NCBI GenBank assembly: GCA_039707465.1
Contig: CM077644.1
Coordinates: 203,198,462-203,262,461, forward strand
DNA from: Rhabdophis nuchalis
Lineage: Eukaryota > Chordata > Lepidosauria > Squamata > Natricidae
Reading direction: 5' to 3'
DNA: 64,000 bases
Within the stretch, counting starts at the first letter, position 1, and each line of letters begins with the position of its first letter. Under the pieces are notes generated by a model. The model had not been told where the DNA came from. It did not search any database and saw only the letters and a list, made by a program, of their open reading frames with translations. A program made the translations under genes and the position numbers. Positions 47,749-58,371 of the stretch are shown piece by piece.

Positions 47749-48032
47749 GATTAAAAGGGTAAAGGTTCCCCTTGCACATATATGCTAGTTATTCCCGACT
47801 CTAGAGGGTAGTGCTCATCTCCATTTCAAAGCTGAAGAGCCAGCGCTCTTCGAAGACATCCTCTGTGGTCAAGTAGCCATAAACACCAAAGGTGCATGGA
47901 ACGCTGTTACCTCCCCATCAAAGGTGGTTCCTATTTTTCTACTTGCATTTTTACATGCTTCGGAACTGCTAGGTTGGCAGAAGCTGGGACAAGTAATGGG
48001 AGCTCATTCACTCAATGCTAGGGATTTAGGAT
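47749..48032 (-). mobile_element. tRNA-derived SINE with (ACCTTT)n tail, copy 2
   Basis: Shares with 19640-19975 the tail side GGTAAAGGT, 'ctcatctccatttc', 'gaagaca...tgtggtca', 'ctacttgcatttttacatgc' and 'gaactgctaggttgg...agct'. The tRNA-like head with B box is missing, so the copy is 5'-truncated on the minus strand. The family name is not certain. Confidence 0.65.
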
Positions 48033-48954
48033 AAGCTTAAAGAGTTAGGAAAATTAAATTCAACAAATCAAGGTGTTTGGTGATGGCTTTTGTAGGATGA
48101 ATTTGAATAGGAGTTCCTAGAGAACAAAATAGTAAGTGACTGCAGTGACTTTTGTGGTAATATGTTTTAATATCTTAATACCACATCAAGACTAGAAGTA
48201 AGTTTAAGTTCCAAAGTTTGAAGACAAAATACTTCTTTCTTTAGAAATCCTTCTACTGTGATAGAGCTATTAGAGATTTTATTACCATCATTAAATGTCA
48301 GGTTATAAAGGATTAAAAAGAGCGAGATGAGTTTGTAAACAAAATGCCATTGCTCCCCCCCACCCCTGAATACAATTTTATATACTACGTCAGAATTTAG
48401 GATAGGATAGTTTATCCCACTCTTAGCTATTTAAGTTCATTTGCCCATTATATCATTTTGGAAAGTGGTATTGAAATTTAAGGAAGGTGTTATTTTCAGG
48501 GTAAAAGCTTTCAACCTCTGCAAAGAGAAGTCAGGCTTGACCTCAGACCCTTATTTATAACAACCAGTGACAAAGTGGTCATCTTCCATGACCTGTGAAA
48601 CATGCCCTACTTTGTTTTTTAAAGTGTAAAATTAACTTCAAAGTGAATTACACTTCAATGTGATTAAAGAAAAACAAATCTCTAAAACTGTGTTATTTGT
48701 GACTGGGAAATATAAATAAAACTCTGGAGGAGAGAATTAAAAAAAAGGTGGGATATTCAAATGATTGAGATAAAGAGAAAGCTTTTTCAGCGTTAACTTT
48801 TTTTTAACCTAATGTTTTGAATTAGAAAGAAATATAATTTACTTTACATAATACAATTTTTCTGTGGCAGATTGCAAGACCAATTTACAGATTATGTTCA
48901 TATTCTGCAATCTCAAGAACAACATTTTAATGAACTTTTAATTGCTTTTAAATT
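48033..48954. other. no gene seen
   Basis: AT-rich unique sequence, with a poly-C patch near 48355-48365. No coding signal. Confidence 0.65.
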
Positions 48955-49089
48955 GTATGTATGTATGTATTTATTTATTTATTTATTTATTTATTTATTT
49001 GTTTGTTTATTTATTTATTTATTTATTTATGTATTTATGTATTTATGCATTTATGCATTTATTTATGCATTTATTTATGCATTTATTTA
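48955..49089. repeat. (TTTA)n microsatellite with TATG/GCAT variants
   Basis: About 33 tetranucleotide units: TATG at the left, then TTTA, and TATGCATT-type higher-order units at the right (49020-49088). The plus-strand frame reading repeated FIYL/AFIY is the array's translation. Confidence 0.97.
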
Positions 49090-51877
49090 AAGGTATTGTC
49101 TGCCTAGCTCCAGAATCTTAACATCTTTAGACAATATAATGTATTGATTAATATTATTTATATAAATAGTTAGTTATTTGATCAATATATTTAAATCTGA
49201 TGTAAAACAAGAACCCCCTAATCTGGCACAAAAAGTAAAGGGGAAATTGAAAATTGATTTTATATTTAAAGAAAGGTAAGTTTAGAGATAGTTGCTAAGC
49301 CTATTCCATATGTCTCCTTTAAGTGCGGCCACCATTTTTTGTTGATACTAACCAGAATTTTAATCCAGGAAGTGGCACTAACCTTAAATGAATGACAGAT
49401 ATCATTTTCACATTTTTACCTTCATCAAAGAAAAATTAAAGATAGAAGTGTATTGGATGAACTTAACTAGTTTTGAATCTCTTGTTGAAAGAAGAACTAG
49501 GAGCATTGGTCTCATATATTTCTACAATAATCCATCCTCATTTGATGCAGTACTTCCCAAACCTCGGAAAATTACATAAAATTGGGGAAAGTAGTTTTTC
49601 TTTGAATAGCGACACACATTACTTTTGGTAGTTAACTTGATCATCCTATTGAATGATCATAGGATGGAAAGGTGGTGGGTAAAGTATTAAATCAGAATGA
49701 GAAAATGGCGCTTCCTTATTTTTTGATAACCCTGATTTTCAGCCAAATTTACAAGAAAAGGTTGGACAAATTTTCAGTGAAATTTGATATGGGAAGGAAA
49801 AGTTATTTTGCCTTTTTGAAAAGCCATTCATCACAAAAAACTTCTGACAATAATAATCACAATTTAACATAACTTTTCTCTCTCCAAAGTTACTGAAAGT
49901 AGTTATGGTAGATACTAATCAAATTGAGTACCTGCACTCAGAATTGAAACAACATGTGCAGCACTATTGTAAAAAACAAAAAGCAAGTCTGAATTATCAA
50001 TCATGTCAGCATAATATAAGGAGAAGATACTGGCAGTTTCTGAAACCACCTAATGGTGCACTATTCCAAAGATAAATGCTTCAAACTGTGAAAAAGCTTA
50101 TGGTCCTTTATACTGCAATATAGAAACTCTTCAGGTCTTCAAGCAAGAGCCTTCTCAGGCCCATACAGAATCAAGGGATATTTTGAATGCAGACCAGTAT
50201 TGGACTACAAAGCCATATTCTGCTTGGTGGTTGCTGCTGTTATTCAGACTTTTTGGGTATCATTCAGCATGGTACACAGTTTTATGTACAGTGACTTATT
50301 TCTCTGAAAAATGAGGAATTTTAATAGTATGTGCTTAAATTAACTTGGCTGCATGGATTCTGGGTAATGCATACTTAGTCTGATGAAGTGCTTTGTCAAC
50401 TTACTGCAGCAGTCACATCAGGGAATGTCTTTGGGATGGTGATACAAAAGCCAATGGCAACAACTGACCAATTGCTCCCTCTTTCTTTTTTAGAGTGTTC
50501 CTGCCCCCTTCCCTCTTGTGGACTCCCCTCAGTTGCAGCTTTCAAGGCCACATTATGTGGTAGTGCAAACTACAGTATTAAATCAGCTAGTGTAAACAAC
50601 CTTGAATGAAGTATGTCACTGCTCTGATAGGAAGCAAAATAGTTTCTCATGTTCCTTCTAGAAATTACCCAAAGACCTAAACATGTTTAGAAAGTTACAT
50701 TGTTTGAATGATATCCAAAATGATGGATAGAGCATATCAGAAAATAGTGTTAATAGTTTAATATGTTTAAATAGAAAGAATAAGTTCAGATAACAAGAAG
50801 AAATGTTGCCCTCCATTATTTTAAACTGTGGTTTGATTCCTTTGTTCCCTCGATGCACTTCTTTTTGTCCTCCCTCCCTCCCATATACAGTTCTAGTTTT
50901 GCAACCGGTTATTAAATTCTCTTTGCTACAGTTATGAGTGATTTCTCTGGAAACATTCATACCACCCTGGGCTTTGACCTCATCAACTCTCACAAACTAA
51001 ACAAGGTCAAGCCTGGTCAAAACATGGCCAAGGGAAAGCCAGGTGCAGCACGAAAGTTATGCTGTTGATTTGCTCTTTCCTCTGAGTCAGTCCTAACCCC
51101 AGTGGCCTGGCATGCTCCAGTGCCCCAAGTGACATCTGTATTGTTTTAAGTGCTATGCTGTATATGAGAAATATATTTCAAAAACAGATTCTGGTGATTT
51201 GTAAGGTGACTGTGACATACTCTGCAAGCAGAGGGCAGACATCTTCCGAGACAGATAGAGCTGCTTTGAGCAATTCTGCTCTACTTTCTCAAATTATCCA
51301 ATGGTTTCAATTAGCTGTGGCATCCCATTAACTTCCTATCATTTGTTGAAGGGCTGCAAGTTAAGATATCTGCTGCGGTCCATTGTCCACAGGCAATGAA
51401 AACATAGAATTCTGTGTCTACTGCCGCTGGGCCTTCCTGAATTTGAAAAACAACAGCCCATTACATGAAGCAAACAGATTTTTAAAACTGCATGATCATA
51501 TTACTTTTGTAGCCTAAAGTTGGACGTTTAGTCCAGAGAGCTAGTGCTCTGATCCTAAGGATAATGTGCTAAGAACATATTAGAATAGGTGTAAATGAAT
51601 GTTAAAGATGTTCTGAGGGGAATTAGAAATGAATATGGTAACACAAATACTTAAGATTCTGTGCCAATGAAAGCCAGTGCTTTTAAAAAAAGACTGCAGT
51701 TAGAGATACAATGTCGTTAAGACTAGTTAACGTCTTAACTAGTATTTTAATATTTCATCAGCATGAGCAGTAATAGTTTTCTAGACATTTCTTTGTGTTT
51801 TTATTTATTTAGTTTACACTAAATAAATTACACTGTTACACTATTTTTTTTTTTAATACAAATGAAGATACACATAT
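49090..51877. other. no gene seen; possible conserved block at 51050-51480
   Basis: AT-rich DNA with small frames (63-73 aa plus, 111 aa minus at 50658-50993), none convincing. The section 51050-51480 has balanced composition and lacks repeat hallmarks. A small double palindrome lies at 51716-51743 (GTTAAGAC at 51716-51723, GTCTTAAC at 51732-51739). Confidence 0.6.
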
Positions 51878-51885
51878 ATTTCCCC

Positions 51886-52137
51886 CAGTGGTGGGAATAA
51901 TTTTTTTTTACTACCAGTTCTGTGGGCATGGCTAGGTTGGCATGGCATGGCTTAGTAGGCGTGGCTTGGTGGGTGTGGCAGGGGAAGGTTACTGCAAAAT
52001 CCCCAGTTTGAACTCGGGAGGCAGAGAATAGATGGGTAGGACCAGTCAGAGGTAGTATTTACTGGGTCTCTGAACTACTCAAAATTTCTGCTACTGGTTC
52101 TCCAGAACTTGTCAGAACCTGCTGAATACCACTTCTC
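51886..52137. mobile_element. hAT MITE, CAGTGGTGGGAAT family, copy 1
   Basis: Left end CAGTGGTGGGAATAATTTTT, right end ...GCTGAATACCACTTCTC (canonical end CTCTG decayed). The flanking octamers ATTTCCCC (51878-51885) and ATTTTCCC (52138-52145) match at seven of eight positions. Internal words 'ctaccagttctgtgggcatggc' (split) and 'caaaatccccagtttgaac' recur, reversed, in the copy at 60732-61017. No coding capacity. Confidence 0.88.
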
Positions 52138-52145
52138 ATTTTCCC

Positions 52146-52750
52146 AAACAATTTTAAGTGCAATGTAAAAATTAAGGGCAACTTATATTATTTTTGAGAG
52201 CCAATTTAGATTTCATCATTGAATTCAAATTTAGAAACCACATGTTGACTTGATGGAATTGGTTACTGCTTCCTCCTCAGAACCAATGTGGCTACTTCCA
52301 TCCTGAAGAAACAAATTCTTCCTTGGGCCAGGAAAAGCCATGTGAACTCATTCTTTCTTCAAGTGCAATTCTCCTCAGGGAACTTCAAATCCTCCAGTGA
52401 AGATAAAGAATTCAGTGGAAAGCATTATGATCTTAGACATATCTTTTGGTGCTTGCAAAATTAACTTTTTAATTTCCCAAATTGAACTGAATCTTAAAAT
52501 ACTTCATAAGAACTCTATATAGGGCAGATCATAAATGGTGCACTGAGGGAGATAGTTAGAAAGTTCGGCTGCTTAGGCTAACTAGGTTTTTGTTGCTTAG
52601 CAAACCATTCTGAAGCCCCCTTCTTCTTGTCTTATCCTTTCTATTCCCTATGGTTTTATTTTCTTTGTTAGTTTTGTTCTTCAGTCTTGTGCTGTGTTTA
52701 TGGTTTTACCCAACAATTGTTCTTTGTTTTAAACATTTGAACAACTGAAA
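52146..52750. other. no gene seen
   Basis: AT-rich unique sequence. Its last part (from about 52560) may be decayed 3' UTR of the L2 tail that follows. Confidence 0.55.
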
Positions 52751-52806
52751 AAAAAACCCCCAGAGTCATTGGGAGTTGGGTGGCATATAAATTTGATAAA
52801 TTTATT
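52751..52806 (+). mobile_element. old L2-type 3' tail upstream of the young L2
   Basis: An A-run is followed by CCCCCAGAGTCATTGGGAG, then TTGGGTGGCATATAAATTTG, the order seen in L2 3' tails ('ccgccctgagtc...gggcggcatataaat'). The hairpin is partly decayed. It lies about 100 bp upstream of the full-length copy, in the same orientation. Confidence 0.55.
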
Positions 52807-52924
52807 ACCATTTATTTTATTTCACTTTGAACACCGGGAATGAAGTCCTCTGAACTATAACATAGACTAGGTGCTGATCTATCACACATTGTCTTTGTTT
52901 TTGCACTAGCAACTTGGGTGAGTT

Positions 52925-52945
52925 TGCGCATGCGCGAAAATGGCG
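52925..52945 (+). promoter_or_regulatory. NRF1-like and YY1-like motifs at the LINE 5' end
   Basis: TGCGCATGCGCG (52925-52936) matches the NRF1 palindromic consensus. It is followed at once by AAAATGGCG (52937-52945), the core of a YY1 site. Such sites are common at TATA-less CpG promoters, and YY1 positions transcription starts at human L1 5' ends. Their place at the very start of this LINE suggests an internal promoter. The match is by sequence only. Confidence 0.6.
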
Positions 52946-52989
52946 TTCTTGCCTTGAACGCGGCAAGGCACAGGGGTCTTATGGCCCAG

Positions 52990-53700
52990 AGGGGATGTTT
53001 CCAGCCCTCCACGGACATCTAGGAGGGCTGGCCCTGCAAGCCGGCCACTCGCAGGTTTAGCAGGTGCGCTTGTTCGCGGCCGGGGGGCGACGGGGGCGAC
53101 GGGCGAGCGAGGAGCAGCGGAGACGCCCGGAGCGGCCCAGAGCGGCCTGGCGCGGCTCAGGCGTGGCCTAGTCCCGGCCCTCCACAACATCTAGGAGGGC
53201 CGGCCCTGCAAGCCGACCGCTCGCCGGCACGACGGAGCGCTTTGGCCGCGACGGGGGGCGACGGAGGCGACGGGCGAGCATGGGAGCAGTGGAGACGCCC
53301 GGAGCGGCCCGGAGCTGCCCTACCGGGGCCCAGGTGCGGCCTGGTCCCGGCTGGAGAGGAGGTAGGCCGGGTGGCCAGGCGGCCTGGGCGAAGATCAGAG
53401 GAGCGCCCTGTCTGTGTGCGGTGGGGGCGACGGGCAAACGGGTGAGCGAGCGAGCGAGGGAGCAGTGACAAGACGCCCGGAGCGGCCCGCGGCCCGACCA
53501 CGTCTCGGCGCCGGCTGGAGAGGAGGTAGGCCGGGTGGCCGGAACAAAGACGAGAGGGCCGAGTTGGAGGCCGCGAAAGGCGGGAGGACCGAGTCGAGGC
53601 CGTAGACCACCAGGCCGAACATCGGGCCGAACATCAGGCAATGTGGGAGTTCGGAGTAGCCCCGATGGCCCGGGCGCGGCCCTTGTGTTAACTGGAGGTG
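52990..53700 (+). repeat. tandem 5' monomers of the L2 element
   Basis: The anchor GACGCCCGGAGCGGCCC occurs at 53122, 53294 and 53472 (spacing 172 and 178). A second anchor, ACATCTAGGAGGGC, occurs at 53015 and 53187 (spacing 172). A third, CCGGCTGGAGAGGAGG, occurs at 53347 and 53511, with a decayed version near 53685. This gives about three to four GC-rich monomers. Frames of 90-157 aa in several phases and both strands through this zone are by-products of GC richness. The layout recalls promoter monomers in mouse L1. Confidence 0.8.
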
Positions 53701-54738
53701 GCCGAGTAGAGGAGGCAGGCCGGGCGCCAAGGGTGAAGACGGAGGAGGCTGGGCCAGGTGGGATGCGACCATCAGGCCGCGCGGGGATAACAGCTACCCG
53801 TACGGCCCCCCTACCCGGCCCATGTGGCCCCTATTGTGGAGGACCATGGAGAGATGGACGGTATAGAGGAACGGTCGTTACAACCGAACTGAGAGCTAAT
53901 GGCTGGAAAAGCCCCACATGGCATTACAACTAGCCATGTGGCCTGTACTTTGATCCAACGGGAGAGGGGAGAGACAATCTGTGGATACAGCCTATGGACA
54001 GAGACAGTGACTTTGCGGAGACTTAAACCATTTTTCTCCGATTGGATGGGCTGATGTCCACAGATTTAACTTGATCCATCTGCTACCACCCCCTCCCTCT
54101 ACCTGAACTGCCCACCGCTTTTATATATTGTACTTGTCCCTTTAATCAATTAATTGTCGATTTTACCATCTTTACCATCTTTTACCATTTTTACCATCCA
54201 TTGTATAATGGGCCTTTATGCTCGCTGTTTCAACTATGGACTTGCAGTGTATCATCTTTGGGGATTCCCCCCCTTTTTTAGTGCCAATGCCGTCTAATGT
54301 TATCTTATTCAAGGTCAGTTCTCCTTCGCCTGCGGGAGTCTACCCTCTCGCAGGCTTGGCCCCCTAGTTTATCACGGGCCCACCTCGAGGATGGACTTAT
54401 TGCTCCTGAGAGGTGGGCGAAGCGCAAACTCGGGGGGTTTTTATTTAACTTTTTAATTCGGATTTTAGGGGGTTTTAGGAGGGTAGGGATAGTCAAGTGG
54501 GGGGGCGTCAATCTATTGGGCCGGCTGGCGGAAGTAGAGGAACGGAGGAGGAGGGAGGGGGGGGGTCGTTTCCATTGAGGCATTTTCCATCAGTTCGGTC
54601 TTGGGGAGGGGCAGGGGCGGTGGGAGACGGGGTGGACATCATTGGTTGGAGGACCGCGGCTGCTGGCTACGGGCGGTTACGCGCTCCAACCCCCCATGCT
54701 CCCATCGCAGACTAGGTGGGCAAGAACCACAGACCCGG
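53701..54738 (+). other. LINE leader between monomers and ORF2
   Basis: Mixed-composition 5' UTR. A 'taccatcttt' short direct-repeat patch lies at about 54165-54200. The segment 54300-54600 is GC/G-rich. I see no ORF1 with RRM, zinc-knuckle or esterase motifs. The frame entering ORF2 is open from 54601 (ATG) but its first 40 codons look non-conserved, so the true start of ORF2 is undetermined. Confidence 0.55.
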
Positions 54739-55144
54739 GGCCCTAGGCTGATGTTGTGTAACGCCAGGTCCGTGGTACAAAAAGCCCCCCTCATCCAAGA
54801 CCTTGTGTCAGAGGGGGACCCGGACCTGGTAGGTATTACGGAAACCTGGTTGGGCCACGAGGGAGGACATCCCCTCGTAGAAATGTGCCCACCAGGATAC
54901 CGAGTCTTTCATCAGCCTAGGGCCCTAGGGAGGGGTGGGGGGGTGGCGATTATGGTTAGGGAAGGTCTTGAGCCAAAGGACACCACGATCCCTCAGACGA
55001 CTGGGTGCGAGTCCCTCCTTGTGAAGTGGGGCCTAGGGTGGCAGTTGGGCGTGTTAGTTGTATACCTGGCTCCTCGCTATACGACAACAGCCCTGCCCGA
55101 GCTCCTAGAGGTGATAGCCGAGGCAGCGGTTGAGACCCCCAGAC

Positions 55145-55985
55145 CAGTGGCATAGCGTGGGGGGTGCAGGGGGTGCGGGCCGCACCGGGCGCAACATCTG
55201 GGGGGGCGCGCTCGCACTCGCAGCTCCCCGTCGCTTCGGGAAAGGGGATCGAGTAAGGCAGGAACAGCGGCAGCCGGGGAATGTGGCCACCGCCGCAGGG
55301 ACCGGAGAAGCGTCGCCCGAAGCAAGAGCGGCTGCAAGAGGAGGCGTTTTCTCCCCGTCGCCCCGTCTTCTTCCTTGGGGAAAGGATCTTAGGGGATTTT
55401 TCATATTTTTATTAGTATTATTTCTCGGGCGGGGGAGGGGGGATCCGGAATCCAGGAAACCGGGAGGGGGCGGGAAATCGCAGGGAAAAGGAAGAGAGCT
55501 CGGCGGGCGGAAGGTGGGGAGAGCTCGCGCGTTCCAGCTGATTCAGCAGCGGTCTTGTGAATGCACTGAGATGTAGCTGACAGGGCGGGAGAGGCGTCCC
55601 GCTCTCCGGATCGAAGGGAGGCCAGCTCTTTCGGGTACCTGCCGGCTGCGGCTGCCTCCCCTACCCCGCTGCCGTCGGATCTTCCTGCACCCCTCCTCTC
55701 CCCCCTTCCCGTTTCTCGCTTCCCCGCCGCTCCGCATGCTGCGCCCTCCCCGTCCTCGATGCCGCTGCTTCCCCCGGGGGAGGGCTAGAAAGGCACCGAG
55801 AAGGATGAGCGAAGGGGTTGCCTCGCCGCCGGGTGCCACAGCCGCTGCCGAGGAGGGGGCGGCGGCGGGCGGGGGCCCTGCGGCGGGCGATGGAGTGGAA
55901 GAGACTCGAGTGCTAAAATCCAGGGGTTAGGGGGCGCAAATTACTTGCCTTGCCCCGGGTGCTGACAACCCACGCTACGCCACTG
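55145..55985. mobile_element. non-autonomous hAT element inserted in the L2 endonuclease
   Basis: A perfect 8-bp target duplication CCCCAGAC (55137-55144 and 55986-55993) and 17-bp terminal inverted repeats, CAGTGGCATAGCGTGGG against CAGTGGCGTAGCGTGGG (one mismatch). The 841-bp interior is CpG-dense and has no transposase. The insertion point lies just before the GDFN motif of the endonuclease; the two halves of ORF2 are in the same phase on either side. Subterminal sequence left (TGCGGGCCGCACCGGGCGCA) and right (TGCCCCGGGTGCTGACA in part) are specific to the family. It contains a possible captured exon. Confidence 0.95.
55200..55920 (+). other. possible captured CpG-island/first-exon sequence inside the hAT element
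   Basis: Between the two terminal modules the passenger is a CpG island with GGGCGG boxes (for example around 55460 and 55582). From 55805 the plus strand reads ATGAGCGAAGG, preceded by an AAGG context, giving about 40 codons rich in Ala and Gly ('MSEGVASPPGATAAAEEGAA' and onward) up to 'VEETRV', where the terminal module takes over near 55910. The pattern is like a 5' UTR plus the start of a coding exon picked up by a hAT element. I do not recognise the protein, and GC richness alone could produce such a frame. Confidence 0.35.
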
Positions 55986-58371
55986 CCCCAGACTGTTAGT
56001 CATGGGGGACTTTAACCTGCTGTCGGCAGGCGAAACCTCTGGGGTAGCTCGGGAGTTCATGGCTTCCATGACAGCCATGGACCTGACCCAAGTAGTTGTA
56101 GGCCCTACCCACGAGGGCGGACACACCCTGGATCTAATCTTCGTCTCGGGACAGTGGAGTAGTGATCTGGGAAGAGGGGATCTAGTCATCACACCCCTGT
56201 CATGGACAGATCACGCTCTCCTTCAGCTCGACTTTCCGATCGCCGCACCTCACTCCGGGGAGGCGGAACCGGACATTCCTATATGGTTCCGCCCCAGGCT
56301 CCTGATGGACCCGATAAGGTTCCAAAGGGAGCTTGGGCCAATTCCTGTGGACTTGCCCCGCGACTCGACTGAGGACCTAGTGGCCGCATGGTTAAGTGCG
56401 GCCACGGGGGCCTTGGACCGAGTCGCGCCCTTGCGGCCTCTCTTGCGGCGACGAACCACCTGGGCTCCTTGGTTCACCGAGGGGCTTAGGGAGATGAAGC
56501 GCCACAAGAGATGCCTAGAGAGCAGATGGAGATCTTCTCGCTCTGAAGCCGACCGAACACTAGTGAGAGACCATATTAGGACTTACTTAGTGGCGTTAAG
56601 AGTGGCCAAACGTTAGTATTGTGCCACTCTTATTGCATCCGCAGATAACCGCCCTGCCGCCCTGTTTGGGGTGACCCGCTCCCTCCTTCAACAGAGGCCG
56701 CGGGAAGCCCCTTTACAGGGTCGAGCAGAGGAATTTGGGATTTATCTGCAGGAGAAAATCACTCGGATTCGGAACGAGTTACCCTCCATCGACAGTGGCC
56801 CAGTCGAGCGGGCCGAGGCTGATCTTGTGACACCATCCTGGGAGGAGTTTGATTTTGTTACCACCGAGGATATGGACAAGTTGTCAAAGAGACTAAGGGC
56901 TACCACATGTTTATTGGACCCGTGTCCCTCCTGGCTTGTACTGGCATCCTGGGAGACGACACGAGGCTGGCTCCAGGGCATTGTCAACGCATCTTTGAGT
57001 GAGGGGTCCTTGCCTGCCGTCTTGAAAGAGGCGGTAGTAAGGCTCCTCCTCAAGAAGCCGTCCCTGGATCCAGCATTATTAGAGAACTATCGTCCTGTCT
57101 CCAACCTCCACTTTCTAGTGAAGGTTGTTGAGAGTGTGGTGGCCCAACAGTTTCCGCGACACTTGGAGGAAGTTGATTATCTAGACACAGTACCGAGACG
57201 GCATTGGTCGCGTTGGTTGATGATCTCTGGAGGGCGCGGGATAGAGGACATTCCTCTATCCTAGTCCTATTAGACCTCTCAGCAGCTTTTGATACCATCG
57301 ACCATGGTATCCTATTGCGCCGACTGGGGGGGTTGGGAGGCACCGTTTTGCGGTGGTTCTCATCCTACCTCTCTGGTCGGTCGCAATATGTGTTGACAGG
57401 GGGGCAGAGGTCGGCCTCGAGGCCCCTCATATGTGGGGTTCCTCAGGGGTCGGTCCTCTCGCCCCTACTATTCAACACATATATGAAGCCGCTGGGTGAG
57501 ATCATCCGTGGTTTTGGGGTGGGATATCATCTGTACGCTGATGATACTCAGTTGTACATATCCACCCCAGACCACCCCAACGATGCCGTCGAGGTTATGT
57601 CCCGGTGTTTGGAGGCCGTACGGATCTGGATGGGTGGTAACAAACTCAAGCTCAACCCGTCCAAGACTGAGTGGCTGTGGCTTCCGGCGCCCCGGTTCAG
57701 CCAGATTATTCCAACACTGGCCATTGGGGGCGAAACACCGGCCCCCGTGGAGAGGGCGCGCAATTTGGGTGTCCTCCTGGATTCCCGGCTGTCTATGGAA
57801 GATCACGTGGCAGCCGTGGCCAGGGGGGCGTTCCATCAGGTACGCTTGATGCGCCAATTGCGCCCCTTACTGGATCGGGGTGCCCTACGCACAGTCACTC
57901 AAGCACTCGTCACCTCTCGACTTGACTACTGTAATGCTCTCTACATGGGGCTTCCCTTGAGGTGCACCCGAAAGCTACAGCTAGTCCAGAACGCAGCCGC
58001 GCGGGTGATTACGGGAGCGCCTAGACACTCCCACATAACACCTATCCTGCGCGAGCTGCACTGGCTCCCTGTGGTCTTTCGGGTGCGCTTCAAGGTCTTG
58101 ACGACCATCTTTAAAGTGCTCCATGGCTCGGGGCCTAGTTATATGCGAGACCGCCTCCTGCCCCATACATCCCTCAGACCGATACGCTCCCACAGAGAGG
58201 TTGCCGTCGGCTGGACAATGCCGACTGGCGACACCCAGGGGAAGAGCCTTCTCTGTGGCTGGGCCAGCCCTCTGGAACGACCTACCCCCTGAACTCCGCA
58301 CCATCTCTGACCTCCGCCTCTTCCGCAAGTGTCTGAAGACACATTTATTCCATCTAGCCGGCCTAGCGTAA

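Larger units (their letters stand above)
54739..58371 (+). pseudogene. L2 ORF2 (endonuclease-reverse transcriptase), broken
   Basis: ORF2 of L2 LINEs nicks target DNA and copies its own RNA at the nick. The endonuclease N-part (54739-55136) shows 'LMLCNARS', 'GITETWLGHEGG' (catalytic Glu) and 'GGGVAIMV'. Its C-part (55994-56300) shows 'VMGDFNLLSAGE', 'TLDLIFVSG' and 'TDHALL', a variant of the usual SDH. RT follows: 'NYRPVSNL' (about 57085), block A 'LDLSAAFDTID' (Asp at 57273-57275), block B 'GVPQGSVLSPLLF', block C YADD (57534-57545), 'NPSKTEWLWL' and 'NLGVLLDSRL', and the C-terminus to 'HLFHLAGLA' and TAA at 58369. Damage: hAT insertion at 55145-55985; TAG nonsense codon at 56614-56616; a frame break with an apparent deletion of roughly 25 bases near 57190-57205; a second frame break near 58200. 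It cannot encode a working enzyme. Confidence 0.95.

Noticed and set aside
48872..49090. Hydrophobic FIYL-repeat peptide
   Set aside because: Translation of the (TTTA)n array.
52906..53933. Several long Arg/Pro/Gly-rich frames on both strands as possible ORF1
   Set aside because: They overlap in many phases across the GC-rich tandem monomers and lack any ORF1 domain. GC-rich DNA is poor in stop codons.
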